A DNA stretch of 64,000 bases, from contig DAOTVP010000038.1 in NCBI GenBank assembly GCA_034436155.1, positions 1-64,000 of the forward strand, written 5' to 3'. Positions within the stretch are counted from its first letter, which is position 1. Every line of letters starts with the position of its first letter. The stretch comes from GCA-2794515 sp034436155 (GTDB taxonomy: Bacteria; Chloroflexota; Anaerolineae; Aggregatilineales; Phototrophicaceae). The notes beneath the pieces were generated by a model. The model worked only from the letters and a program-made list of their open reading frames with translations, did not search any database and was not told the origin of the DNA. The position numbers and the translations under genes were made by a program. Of the stretch, positions 8,560 through 17,579 are shown piece by piece.

Positions 8560-9408
8560 ATGCAAAAACGGATTGCACATAATATTTTTGAGGGCATCAA
8601 TCCTGTCTTGAATGAGAAACTGTTATATCAAGCGCAATGGCATGGGTTTCATAACCTCTATTTGGCAGAGTTATTTAAGGCATTACGCATCGAACTCATG
8701 ACCACAAGCTATACTGTCCATTTAGAAGAGACGGTGCAGATTCAACGCTTAGGCGAAAAATCGCAATTGTACCGTCCCGATTTATTGATTAATCGGCTAT
8801 ATTCATCTCCATCATCATTACCCCAGACACAATTAACGATTGAACCGACTATATTTTTGTACGAAGATCTCGAAGAAGCCGATACCGATATGACGGCGAT
8901 TGTCATCCGTAAAAATGGAGATGATAAACCTATCACATGGATAGAATTACTCTCGCCGACCAATAAAGCACCCTATGGTCATTTTTCAGATTATCAATCC
9001 AAACGGACTCAGGTTTATACAATGGGTACGTGTTTTATCGAGTTGGATTTTATCCATACACAACCGCCCGCATTATCTTTGTTACCGAATTACTCGGCTC
9101 AAGACCCGAATGCTTTGCCGTTTCATATCAACGTTTTTGAACCACGTCTACACGGTAAACATGAGCGTATTTTGAATTATTCGTTTGGTGTAGCCGATAA
9201 AATCCCAACCATTCCCATCCCTTTGGCGGATGAGGAGAGGTTAATTTTCGACTTTAATAAACCCTATCAGAAAATGTTCGATGAAGCATTTTTGGGTTTA
9301 GATATTGATTATACAATCGATACTGATCATCACTACCAACCACCAGACCGCCAATACATCCGCAAACGGGTGGCGGATGCGCTCCAATCGGATGAATCAT
9401 CTTCCTAA
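8560..9408 (+). CDS. DUF4058 family protein (copy 2)
   Basis: 282-residue paralogue of the protein at 5681-6523. Matching blocks are NIFEGINPVLNEKLLYQAQWHGFHN at the N-terminus, LYRPDLLI, and WIELLSPTNK followed by KRTQVYTMGTCFIELDFI. The middle region between YRPDLLI and the core differs most. It has its own extended -10 box, so it is probably expressed separately from copy 1. Function unknown. The last 12 bases overlap the 3' end of the convergent FtsB-like gene. Confidence 0.85.
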   Translation: MQKRIAHNIFEGINPVLNEKLLYQAQWHGFHNLYLAELFKALRIELMTTSYTVHLEETVQIQRLGEKSQLYRPDLLINRLYSSPSSLPQTQLTIEPTIFLYEDLEEADTDMTAIVIRKNGDDKPITWIELLSPTNKAPYGHFSDYQSKRTQVYTMGTCFIELDFIHTQPPALSLLPNYSAQDPNALPFHINVFEPRLHGKHERILNYSFGVADKIPTIPIPLADEERLIFDFNKPYQKMFDEAFLGLDIDYTIDTDHHYQPPDRQYIRKRVADALQSDESSS

Positions 9409-9894
9409 ATTGGGCGGGGGCGAATCGAACATCAGCGCCCACCACAATTCCCAATTTTGCGGACCTTCGGGCGATGTTTGCACATCCTCAAAAATCGGCG
9501 GAATGGGTGTTGGGGTTGGGGGTAATCCCACCGAAATTGGCACAACTAAAATTTCACCAGGGCGTATCATTTTGCCATCGGCACGCGCCCATTGTTGCAC
9601 ATACGCCGGGCTTTCTGCATACGCTTTTTCGGCGATGAGCGTGGCTTGTTCCTGACGCAACCGTTGAATCTCATTTTCTACACTCAGATAAAATTCATTC
9701 AATGGGCGACTCGACGCGATGCGCGAGCTGAAGTTAATCGCCAAGATCAAGCCGATGGCGATAATCGCGGCGAACATGATTTGAACGCCCGTCAATCCGC
9801 TATAGCGCCCGCGTTGCGGTGGTGGTGGGGATGGTCGCTTGGGCGGGCGCGAGGCTTGCGGTGGTTGTTTAGGGGATGGTTTTTCTGATGACAT
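9397..9894 (-). CDS. FtsB/DivIC-like septum-formation protein
   Basis: 165 residues: a proline-rich cytoplasmic N-terminus (about 1-32, many PP and RP pairs), one membrane helix near 38-58 (IMFAAIIAIGLILAINF), then a coiled-coil stretch (ENEIQRLRQEQATLIAEKAYAES) and the short segment YVQQWARADGKMIRPGEILVVPI, which is typical of DivIC/FtsB proteins. These bind FtsL-type partners in the division complex. The proline- and threonine-rich C-terminal tail (PPTPTPIPP) is extracellular. The gene is convergent with the second DUF4058 gene and overlaps it by 12 bases. Confidence 0.7.
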   Translation of the reverse strand: MSSEKPSPKQPPQASRPPKRPSPPPPQRGRYSGLTGVQIMFAAIIAIGLILAINFSSRIASSRPLNEFYLSVENEIQRLRQEQATLIAEKAYAESPAYVQQWARADGKMIRPGEILVVPISVGLPPTPTPIPPIFEDVQTSPEGPQNWELWWALMFDSPPPNLGR

Positions 9895-10096
9895 GCCGAT
9901 CCTTAGATTTTATTTTACCGCTCCTATGATTGTATGTTAGCACTTCAATTGGTCAATAGTCCATTTTTCATGAGTCAATCATGAGCTACGGCTGTAAAAC
10001 TCTTTCCAACTCTCTCATAATACGCTACTATATGATGTTCCTTGTAATGGTTAATTGTTGAACAAATTATTTTATATAAAGGAGGACAACAGTCAC

Positions 10097-12415
10097 ATGG
10101 ATTTCTTAACAGAGAATGTGACCATCGCCAGCATCATCGCCGTAGTTGTATCGGTGTTGGGATTGGCATTTGCATGGAGACAACGCAGTTGGGTGTTGGC
10201 GCAACCTGCGGGTAATGAAAAAATGACCAAGATCGCCAGTGCGATTCAACGAGGCGCACAAGCCTTCTTGAGTCGTGAATATCGCGCTGTGGCGATTTTA
10301 GTCGTGATTGTTACCGTTGCGCTCATCGTGCTTGGGTTTGTTCCTAATTCTGGGATGAGTCCGTGGACGGCACTCGCCTTTGTGACGGGCGCGATTGCAT
10401 CAGGTTTGGCAGGGTATGGCGGGATGTATATCGCCGTCCGCGCCAACGTCCGCACCACACAAGCCGCTTCCGAAAGCCTGAATAAAGGGTTGCGCGTGGC
10501 GTTTTCGAGCGGGACAGTCATGGCGAATTTGGTCGTCTCGTTAGCACTGTTGGGGATTGGTGTGTTGTTCATCATCTTCATCAATGTGTTGAATTTAGAA
10601 CCGCTCACCGCCGCGGGCGCGTTGGCAGGTTTTGGTTTTGGCGGGACGAGCATCGCCATTTTTGCCCGTGTTGGTGGGGGTATCTATACCAAAGCCGCCG
10701 ATGTGGGTGCTGATTTGGTCGGTAAAACCGAACTCAACATCCCCGAAGATAGCCCACAAAATCCCGCCACAATTGCTGATAATGTTGGTGATAACGTAGG
10801 TGATGTGGCAGGGATGGGGTCTGACTTGTTTGAAAGTTATGCAGGCTCAATCATCGCCGCCATCACGTTGGCGCTCTTAGGTGCATTCGGCTCGCGTGGT
10901 CAAGAAATCAATGTGGTTGCCGCCCAAGTATTCCCATTGCTCATCTCGGCGTTGGGCATCATCATCGGCATTGCCGCCTCGTTCCTCGTCCAAACCAAAG
11001 AAGGCGCAACGCAAGAACAACTCTTGTGGAGTTTGCGTAAAGGTGTATATGGCGCGAGTGCGATGGTCGCCGTGGCGATTATCGTGTTGGGGTTGTTGCT
11101 CAATCTGGGTTGGGGTGTCATCATCGCCACACTGAGCGGTTTGATTGGTGGCGTGTTGATTGGGTATTATACCGAATATTTCACCTCTGGCTCGTATAAA
11201 CCCACCCAACGCTTGGCAGAAAGCGCCGAAGGTGGCGCGGGGATTATCGTCATTCGTGGGTTGGCGTTGGGGATGTTCTCGACACTTGCCCCTGTGTTGA
11301 TTATCGTCATCGTGACATTGGTCGCTTCGTGGGCGACTGGTTTGTATGGTGTGGCGGTTGCCGCGGTGGGGATGCTCTCGACATTGGGTATCACCCTCGC
11401 CACCGATGCCTATGGTCCGGTTGCCGATAACGCAGGTGGTATCGCAGAAATGTCGGAATTGGGCGAATCTGTCCGTGACCGCACCGATGCGTTGGATAGC
11501 TTGGGCAATACCACCGCCGCCACAGGCAAGGGTTTCGCTATCGGCAGTGCCGCGATGACTGCGCTGGCGCTCATGGCGGCATTCATCACCGCCGTCAAAG
11601 GTGGGGCTGGTGTTGTTCCAGATACCACCTTCGCCGCCGTTCTGCTCGAACCCAAACTCATCACGGGGATGTTCTTGGGGGCATTGTTGCCGTTTGTCTT
11701 TAGCGCCCTGTCGATGTTGGCAGTCGGCAAAGCCGCCCAAGAAATTGTGGCAGAAGTGAAGCGTCAATGGAACACTATCCCTGGATTGCCAGAAGGCAAA
11801 GCCGACCCCGATTACGAAACCTGTGTGGCGATTAGCACCGATAGCGCCATTAAACAAATGATTCTGCCCGGTGTGATTGCCGTAGGCGTGCCTGTATTGG
11901 TGGCGATTTTGACCGTGATTGGTCAAGATAACGTCATTGGTGATTTTGTCGGATCAGAAACGCTTGTGGGGGTGTTGATTGGTTCGCTCATCAGCGCCTT
12001 TATGCTCGCCGTCATGATGGCGAATGCGGGTGGCGCATGGGATAATGCCAAGAAATATATCGAAGCAGGTCAATTGACGGGTAAAGATGCACAAGGCAAC
12101 ACGGTGACGTATCGCAAAAAATCTGAACCTCATAAAGCCGCCGTTGTCGGCGATACCGTTGGCGACCCCTTCAAAGATACCGCGGGTCCATCGTTGAATA
12201 TTTTGCTCAAATTGGTGGCGATTGTGGCGCTGGTGCTTGCACCCCTGATTTCGAGCGCCATTCAACCCACATCTGCGGATACGCCAGATACAACCATCAC
12301 CGCTCCTGTGTTGACAGACGATGTGACAGATACCGAATCTACGACAGATACCGAATCTACGACCGATGTCGTCCCCGAAACAGAGGCGACAACTGAAGCC
12401 ACCCCAGAAGCGTAA
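10097..12415 (+). CDS. hppA: membrane-bound ion-translocating pyrophosphatase
   Basis: 772-residue integral membrane enzyme that couples pyrophosphate hydrolysis to H+ or Na+ export. Signature motifs are present: DVGADLVGK, the catalytic NPATIADNVGDNVGD stretch, GYYTEYFTS, and the C-terminal GDTVGDPFKDTAGP. The GNTTAATGKGF segment has Ala where potassium-independent enzymes have Lys, so it is probably potassium-dependent (family knowledge). Start set at ATG 10097 behind a strong AAAGGAGG site. After the last helix there is an unusual 45-residue acidic Thr/Glu-rich tail containing a tandem repeat. It complements the soluble pyrophosphatase at 4258-5622. Confidence 0.93.
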   Translation: MDFLTENVTIASIIAVVVSVLGLAFAWRQRSWVLAQPAGNEKMTKIASAIQRGAQAFLSREYRAVAILVVIVTVALIVLGFVPNSGMSPWTALAFVTGAIASGLAGYGGMYIAVRANVRTTQAASESLNKGLRVAFSSGTVMANLVVSLALLGIGVLFIIFINVLNLEPLTAAGALAGFGFGGTSIAIFARVGGGIYTKAADVGADLVGKTELNIPEDSPQNPATIADNVGDNVGDVAGMGSDLFESYAGSIIAAITLALLGAFGSRGQEINVVAAQVFPLLISALGIIIGIAASFLVQTKEGATQEQLLWSLRKGVYGASAMVAVAIIVLGLLLNLGWGVIIATLSGLIGGVLIGYYTEYFTSGSYKPTQRLAESAEGGAGIIVIRGLALGMFSTLAPVLIIVIVTLVASWATGLYGVAVAAVGMLSTLGITLATDAYGPVADNAGGIAEMSELGESVRDRTDALDSLGNTTAATGKGFAIGSAAMTALALMAAFITAVKGGAGVVPDTTFAAVLLEPKLITGMFLGALLPFVFSALSMLAVGKAAQEIVAEVKRQWNTIPGLPEGKADPDYETCVAISTDSAIKQMILPGVIAVGVPVLVAILTVIGQDNVIGDFVGSETLVGVLIGSLISAFMLAVMMANAGGAWDNAKKYIEAGQLTGKDAQGNTVTYRKKSEPHKAAVVGDTVGDPFKDTAGPSLNILLKLVAIVALVLAPLISSAIQPTSADTPDTTITAPVLTDDVTDTESTTDTESTTDVVPETEATTEATPEA
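12326..12361 (+). repeat. 18-bp perfect tandem duplication in the hppA tail
   Basis: The 18-base unit ACAGATACCGAATCTACG occurs twice in direct succession (12326-12343 and 12344-12361), encoding two copies of TDTEST within the low-complexity C-terminal tail of the membrane pyrophosphatase. The frame is kept. Confidence 0.9.
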
Positions 12416-12478
12416 TTTCGTCCTCGTGGTGTGTGCATTTGATTATTGAGGATGATGATTGTAATTGATTGTGAAATA

Positions 12479-12586
12479 GGGACGATATACGCGCTATGCG
12501 CTAATCGTCCCGTACAAACGCAATCTTTTCAAATTTGAGCCAATAGATGTGGGCGGATTAGCACCTAGAGGTGCGTATATCCGCCC
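12479..12586. repeat. paired family-H hairpins
   Basis: Hairpin 12479-12511 (arms GGGACGAT/ATCGTCCC) and, in opposite orientation, 12551-12586 (arms GGGCGGAT/ATCCGCCC, inner stem GCACC/GGTGC). The pair lies in the 240-bp gap between hppA and the glycosyltransferase gene. The first is followed by GTACAAACGCAATCTTTTC, very like the sequence after the 74-106 hairpin, so the whole composite is repeated. Confidence 0.85.
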
Positions 12587-12657
12587 TCAGAAATACTGTG
12601 CTATTGATGAAATAGACCAATTATCATCCTCTTACGCTGAATGGCAGATAATGGAAT

Positions 12658-14160
12658 GTGCTACACCCATATAGATATGTGCCTATGACCCCACTACTCA
12701 CAATTCTCACCATCATTTATATCCTTAGCGCCATTGGATTAGCCATTTTTTCGGGCGCGATATTTGTCCTCATCATTTTATGGGTGATTCATCGCAATCA
12801 TAAACCCACTCTACCGCATATCTCAGATGCCGATTTACCACCTGTCCTCATCCAACTACCCATTTATAACGAGAAATTTGTTGTGCGCCAATTGTTAGAG
12901 GCGATGATTGCGCTCGATTATCCCAAAGACCGTCTGCATATCCAAATTTTAGACGACTCAACCGATGATACCGCGTCTATCATCGCCGATTTAGTCCATC
13001 ATTATCACCGACTCGGTTGGAAGATGACGCATGTGCGCCGTCTACACCGTACCGAATACAAAGCGGGGGCTTTGCAATATGGCTTGGGCGAAAATGATGC
13101 CCCGTTCATCGCCATTTTTGATGCCGATTTTGTCCCCGCCCCCGATTTTTTGCGCCAGACGATTCCGCATTTTCTGACCAACCCAAAAATCGGTATCGTA
13201 CAAGGGCGTTGGGCGCACCTGAATGCCGAACAAAACCTCATCACGCGCAGTCAAGCCATGAGCGTGGATGGTCATTTTGTGATTGAACAAACGGCGCGTA
13301 GTCGTGGCGGATTGTTGCTCAGTTTTAACGGGACGGCGGGCGTATGGCGCAGGTCGTGCATTGATGATGCGGGCGGTTGGACGGCGCAAACCACCGCCGA
13401 AGATTTAGACCTCAGTTTTCGGGCGCAAATGCGTGGCTGGAAGGTACTCTATCTGCCCGATGTGGCTGTCCCTGCCGAATTACCGCCTCAAATCGCCGCC
13501 TATAAAGCGCAACAATCGCGCTGGGCGAAGGGTGTCACCCAAAATTTATTCCGCCTATTGGGTGGGTTATGGCGCTCCGAACACCTGAACGTGTTTCAGA
13601 AAATCATGGCGACCATCCACCTCTTTCAGTATGTCACCCAAGTCTGGTTGCTCATCTTGACCATTCTCAATCCCATTTTGATGCTCACAGGTGTTTTGCA
13701 AACCTTGCCCCTCGCGCCGTTGGGATTGTTGGGGCTTGCCGCGCCCCTGATGTATGTCATCAGCCAACGCCAATTGTATGATGATTGGGTGGGGCGGTTG
13801 ATCGCCTTCCCTGTGCTGTTAGCAATCGGGAGCGGGGTGATGTTCACCAATACCATCGGCGTGATAGAGGCGCTGATGCGCCGTCCGAATAACATCAAGC
13901 GCACGCCCAAATTTTCGGGTCAGGCGTGGGCGAGTAATCAATATGCGCTCGGCACAGATTGGACAATTTTCTGCGAAATCGGTCTCACACTATACACCGC
14001 CAGCGCAGGGATTTTGGCGATAGGGTATATGCCCACCCTCATCCCGCTCTACGCCATGCAAGCCTATGGCTTTGGGACGATTGTCTTTTGGGGGATGATG
14101 CAAGAACGGCAACGGGCGCGTGTGAAAACACACTCGGTTGCGCCTGTCGGTGGCGATTAA
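12658..14160 (+). CDS. processive family 2 glycosyltransferase (cellulose/mannan synthase-like)
   Basis: Membrane glycosyltransferase of about 500 residues. Order: N-terminal helix pair, GT-A domain with DDSTDDT (nucleotide-sugar binding), DADF (metal DxD), TAEDLDL (catalytic-base region) and QQSRW (the Q-x-x-R-W type product-site motif), then C-terminal helices. This arrangement is shared by cellulose synthase-like and beta-mannan synthases that extrude a polysaccharide. The reading frame opens with GTG at 12658; ATG 12685 (MTPLLTIL) is an equally possible start and neither has a good ribosome site. No BcsB or other synthase partner is adjacent. The product sugar is unknown. Confidence 0.85.
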   Translation: MLHPYRYVPMTPLLTILTIIYILSAIGLAIFSGAIFVLIILWVIHRNHKPTLPHISDADLPPVLIQLPIYNEKFVVRQLLEAMIALDYPKDRLHIQILDDSTDDTASIIADLVHHYHRLGWKMTHVRRLHRTEYKAGALQYGLGENDAPFIAIFDADFVPAPDFLRQTIPHFLTNPKIGIVQGRWAHLNAEQNLITRSQAMSVDGHFVIEQTARSRGGLLLSFNGTAGVWRRSCIDDAGGWTAQTTAEDLDLSFRAQMRGWKVLYLPDVAVPAELPPQIAAYKAQQSRWAKGVTQNLFRLLGGLWRSEHLNVFQKIMATIHLFQYVTQVWLLILTILNPILMLTGVLQTLPLAPLGLLGLAAPLMYVISQRQLYDDWVGRLIAFPVLLAIGSGVMFTNTIGVIEALMRRPNNIKRTPKFSGQAWASNQYALGTDWTIFCEIGLTLYTASAGILAIGYMPTLIPLYAMQAYGFGTIVFWGMMQERQRARVKTHSVAPVGGD

Positions 14161-15056
14161 TTCCAACCGCGTGCTGTTTTGATGTAATCGTAGGCTTTAT
14201 TGAGCGCGTGAAATTTATTGGCGGCTTCTTCGGATGGCAATTCGCTCGTATCAGGATGATACACGATGGCTAATTTGCGGAATGCCGCCTTCACCGCTTC
14301 TTTATCGGCAGACGGATCTAATCCCAAAATTTTGAAGCACACCTCTAAATAATCGGTGATGGGGCTTTTGGATTGCGCCGATGCCGAAGCTCCGTTGCTA
14401 TAACTCGCGCCGTTTTGTTTGGGACGGCTATTTTCGTCTGCCATGCCCGCCCATGTTTGACCATAAGCCTCCCATGTGTGCCAATACGTCTGACGTTGGC
14501 GTGGGATTTCGGCATCGCGTTTGGCGCGGTAACTGCGATAATCGGTATTGCGCCAAAAAGACCCTCCGCCAAAATCCGCCACAAACCAATCCCCTTTGAC
14601 GATGCGCGGTTTTTGGAGCGATGTTTTGAAGAAGCGCAGGTGCTTGAATTCGACCAACGGTCCGTACCACGTCAGATAATCACCATTGCTATACGGTTCA
14701 AAATGTACCTGAAAAATTTCGGGCATCCCTTTCACGATCCGCGTGGCATACATCCGTTCCCCTGTTAGATTATGGAGTGTGTGCATCCACTCGTCCAATT
14801 GCGCCCGCCCGCCATCGCTAGGGATGAGCGATTCATCCACCAAAAATAAAGACCCCACGCCGATTTCGGTGGCATCTTGCAATTGTTTGCGAATGGTGCG
14901 CGTTTTGGGGATTTGATTGAGGATGTGGATATAAATTTTATACCCTGTCCAGCTATGCACGACCATATCGGCGTATTCGCTATGGGGTAGGGTGATTTGA
15001 ACACTAATCACGCTATCCAATTGACGTTTGAGCCATTCTTTGAGTGTGATGACCAT
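14157..15056 (-). CDS. protein with C-terminal J-domain
   Basis: 299 residues. The last 65 residues form a J-domain (ILGLDPSADKEAVKAAFRKLAIVYHPD) with the HPD triad needed to stimulate DnaK/Hsp70 ATPase. The N-terminal 200 residues are not recognised; they lack membrane segments and have several Trp/Tyr-rich stretches. J-domains are usually N-terminal, so this C-terminal placement suggests a client-specific adaptor. Start set at the internal ATG (15056), which has ATGAGGCG just upstream and begins 13 bases after the end of the deacetylase-family gene, so the two are probably co-transcribed. Confidence 0.75.
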   Translation of the reverse strand: MVITLKEWLKRQLDSVISVQITLPHSEYADMVVHSWTGYKIYIHILNQIPKTRTIRKQLQDATEIGVGSLFLVDESLIPSDGGRAQLDEWMHTLHNLTGERMYATRIVKGMPEIFQVHFEPYSNGDYLTWYGPLVEFKHLRFFKTSLQKPRIVKGDWFVADFGGGSFWRNTDYRSYRAKRDAEIPRQRQTYWHTWEAYGQTWAGMADENSRPKQNGASYSNGASASAQSKSPITDYLEVCFKILGLDPSADKEAVKAAFRKLAIVYHPDTSELPSEEAANKFHALNKAYDYIKTARGWN

Positions 15057-15069
15057 CGCCTCATATCCC

Positions 15070-15966
15070 TCATATTTTTGCAAATTGCGATGCAATCAAA
15101 ACGGTCTGAAAATGAATATCGACAATATCGGTAATATCGGGGGCATATCCGCCACCCATTGCCACCGCGACAGGCAAATTTGCCTCGCGCAACATCATTA
15201 TGACCAAACGGTCACGTTTTGCCAATCCGTCTTTTGTAAGGTGTAATTTCCCTAGTTTATCACCAATAAAGGGGTCTGCGCCAGAGATGTAGACGGCAAA
15301 ATCCGGGTTCGATAAAAAAATCGCTCGCCTTAACCCTTCTTCGAGGTACATTAGATATTCGTCATCGCTTGTGCCATCGCTCAAGCCGATATCGAGGTCG
15401 CTGGGGAATTTGCGATGCGGAAAATTCTTCTCGCCATGTATCGAAAAGGTGAAAATGGTTGGGTCGTTGTGGGTGATTTGCGCCGTGCCATTGCCTTGAT
15501 GCACATCACAATCCACAATCAGCACGCGCTCAATTCCCGCGCGCGCCTGTAATTCACGGGCGGCGATGGCGGCATCGTTGAACACACAAAACCCCTCGCC
15601 ATGATCGGTACAAGCATGATGCGTGCCACCCGCCAAATTCACCGCCACACCATCGGTCAATGCCGCATAACCCGCGGCGATGGTCGCGCCTGATGAGCGT
15701 TTGCATCGTTCCACCATCAACGTAGACCACGGAAAGCCAATGCGCCGAATTTCGGCATCGGTCAGATGTCCATTTTCGACACGGCGCAGATAATCTTCGG
15801 TATGACAACGCAAAATTTGCACATCAGTAGCGGCGGGTGGTACGCATAAATTGGCAATGCCCGCCGCTTTGACGCGCTCATACACACCCGAATACTTGCT
15901 CATCGGAAAGCGATGGTCGGGTGGCAACGGCAACACAAAATCAGTTACATAAAAGGCTTTCATCAT
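15070..15966 (-). CDS. histone deacetylase family protein (acetoin-utilization/amidohydrolase type)
   Basis: 298-residue zinc-dependent deacetylase-fold enzyme. Catalytic landmarks are all present: the HH pair in GGTHHA, the zinc ligands in DCDVHQGNGT (near residues 148-157) and SGADP (near 227), and the late GGGY motif carrying the transition-state tyrosine. Bacterial members remove acetyl groups from polyamines, proteins or small amides; the substrate cannot be decided here. The gene lies downstream of the carotenoid operon but is separated from it by a hairpin pair, so it probably starts its own short operon with the J-domain gene. Confidence 0.88.
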   Translation of the reverse strand: MMKAFYVTDFVLPLPPDHRFPMSKYSGVYERVKAAGIANLCVPPAATDVQILRCHTEDYLRRVENGHLTDAEIRRIGFPWSTLMVERCKRSSGATIAAGYAALTDGVAVNLAGGTHHACTDHGEGFCVFNDAAIAARELQARAGIERVLIVDCDVHQGNGTAQITHNDPTIFTFSIHGEKNFPHRKFPSDLDIGLSDGTSDDEYLMYLEEGLRRAIFLSNPDFAVYISGADPFIGDKLGKLHLTKDGLAKRDRLVIMMLREANLPVAVAMGGGYAPDITDIVDIHFQTVLIASQFAKI

Positions 15967-15994
15967 GTTTTATCCAGATAATCTCTGTCATATT

Positions 15995-16089
15995 GGGACG
16001 ACATACACTTCGTTAGTCGTCCCTTACACGATTTCCAATTTTGATGAGTGTAATGGCGGACTAGAGGCTTCAGCCTCGTATGTCCGCCA
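15995..16089. repeat. head-to-head family-H hairpin pair with inner inverted repeat
   Basis: Hairpin 15995-16023 (arms GGGACGAC/GTCGTCCC) and hairpin 16054-16089 (arms TGGCGGAC/GTCCGCCA, inner stem GAGGCT/AGCCTC). The 30-base spacer begins TTACAC and ends GTGTAA, so the spacer is itself an inverted repeat and the whole 95 bp is an imperfect palindrome. It lies between the deacetylase start and the crtI stop. Confidence 0.85.
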
Positions 16090-16097
16090 CAACAAAG

Positions 16098-17579
16098 TTA
16101 TGTCATTCTTGCGTCCTCTAATATCAGTTCTGATGCCACTTTGCCCGATAGCATGACCATCGGCACGCCACCGCCAGGGTGGGTTGTCCCGCCTGCGAAA
16201 TACAAGCCGCGAATATCGGCACAGCGATTATGCGGGCGCTTGAATGCCGTCCATTTGCTATTCGCCGATGCACCATACAACGCCCCGCGCCAAGCGCCAC
16301 TCATATTTTCTAAATCATGTGGCGTAAGCATGTGTTCAACACGAATTTTATCTCGAATATCCACGCCAAACCGCGCCAATTGGTCGAATATTTTATCTCG
16401 GTAAGCAATTTTATGCTGATTCCAATCATACTGTGAAGATAATGCGGGCGCATTAACCAAGATGAACCAATTTTCATGCCCCACAGGTGCGTGGTCAGAA
16501 TCGGTTTTGCTGGTGATAGACACATACACCGTCATATCATCGGCGGGGATGCCTTTTTTGAAGATGCTCTCAAATTCACGCCGATAATCGCCCGAAAAAA
16601 ACACGTTATGATGCGCTAAATGGGGATGTTCGCCTTCGATGCCGAGTAACATCACAAATCCAGAGCCAGACGGTTCTTGTTTCTTGAGCCGATTCAGGCG
16701 CTTTTCGGCATATTTACGCGGGAGCAGATGCGCATACACGCTGGTCACATCGGCATTAGCGAGAATCGCCTCCGCTTCGATGCGTTCACCAGTTTGCGTG
16801 ATGATCGCCACCGCCCGCCCATTCTGCACGTCAATGTGTTGGATAGGCGTATTGGTGCGAATTTCGACTCCTAATTCACCCGCCACCTTTTCGAGGGCTT
16901 GTGCGATTTGATAAATCCCACCTTGCGGATACCACACCCCGCCTGTCATCTCGACATGGGCAATCACATTGAGCGTGGCGGGTGCTAAATACGGGCTTCC
17001 GCCGACATACGTGGCGAATCGTCCCAGCAATTGGCGCAAATAGGGCGATTTGACGAAGCCGTTAATGGCGGGTTGCATTTGGCGCAATGGGTCGGCTTTG
17101 AGCCATTCGGTGATGGGTACTTTGAGGAAGCTGGCGGGGCGGGGTGGTCTATCGTAAATAAAAACCGGTCCCGTGATGCGGTGGATGGTCGCCACGTATG
17201 CCAGATACTTAAAATACCCTGCCACATCGCGCTCATCCCATTGGGCGATTTGTTCCGCCATGCGTGATACATTGCTCGATGCGTTGAACACCGTGCCATC
17301 AAGATAAAAATAACGGGTGAGCGGGTCGAGTGGCAACAGCGTGAGGTAATCGTCTAATTTTCGCCCCGCAATATTAAATAAATCCTCAAACACATGGCGC
17401 ATGGTGATGACCGACGGACCCGTATCCCAACGGAAACCATCGGTTTCGATTTGGTACATTTTGCCACCGACACGCGCATTTTTTTCGAGAATAATCACGC
17501 GCTTGCCCGCGCTTGCCAATCGGATAGCCGCGCTCATGCCTCCGATTCCCGCGCCGATGATGATGATGGGTTTATCCAT
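16098..17579 (-). CDS. crtI: CrtI-type carotenoid desaturase
   Basis: 493-residue FAD-dependent phytoene desaturase family enzyme. The dinucleotide-binding motif is IIGAGIGGMSAAIRL with the following ILEKNARVGGKM. The family C-terminal signature LYFAGGTTHPGGGVPMVMLSG is intact. It could be the phytoene desaturase or a CrtD-like 3,4-desaturase acting on hydroxylated intermediates; with cruF in the same operon and no crtB in the window either is possible. Start set at the internal ATG 17579 (MDKPIIIIG) behind AAAGGA; this overlaps the upstream glycosyltransferase stop by eight bases. Last gene of the carotenoid operon. Confidence 0.88.
   Translation of the reverse strand: MDKPIIIIGAGIGGMSAAIRLASAGKRVIILEKNARVGGKMYQIETDGFRWDTGPSVITMRHVFEDLFNIAGRKLDDYLTLLPLDPLTRYFYLDGTVFNASSNVSRMAEQIAQWDERDVAGYFKYLAYVATIHRITGPVFIYDRPPRPASFLKVPITEWLKADPLRQMQPAINGFVKSPYLRQLLGRFATYVGGSPYLAPATLNVIAHVEMTGGVWYPQGGIYQIAQALEKVAGELGVEIRTNTPIQHIDVQNGRAVAIITQTGERIEAEAILANADVTSVYAHLLPRKYAEKRLNRLKKQEPSGSGFVMLLGIEGEHPHLAHHNVFFSGDYRREFESIFKKGIPADDMTVYVSITSKTDSDHAPVGHENWFILVNAPALSSQYDWNQHKIAYRDKIFDQLARFGVDIRDKIRVEHMLTPHDLENMSGAWRGALYGASANSKWTAFKRPHNRCADIRGLYFAGGTTHPGGGVPMVMLSGKVASELILEDARMT

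Noticed and set aside
10877..11926. 349-residue open frame on the minus strand inside hppA
   Set aside because: It is antisense to a well-conserved gene and low-complexity (His/Gln/Arg-rich) from codon bias; no ribosome site or family signal.
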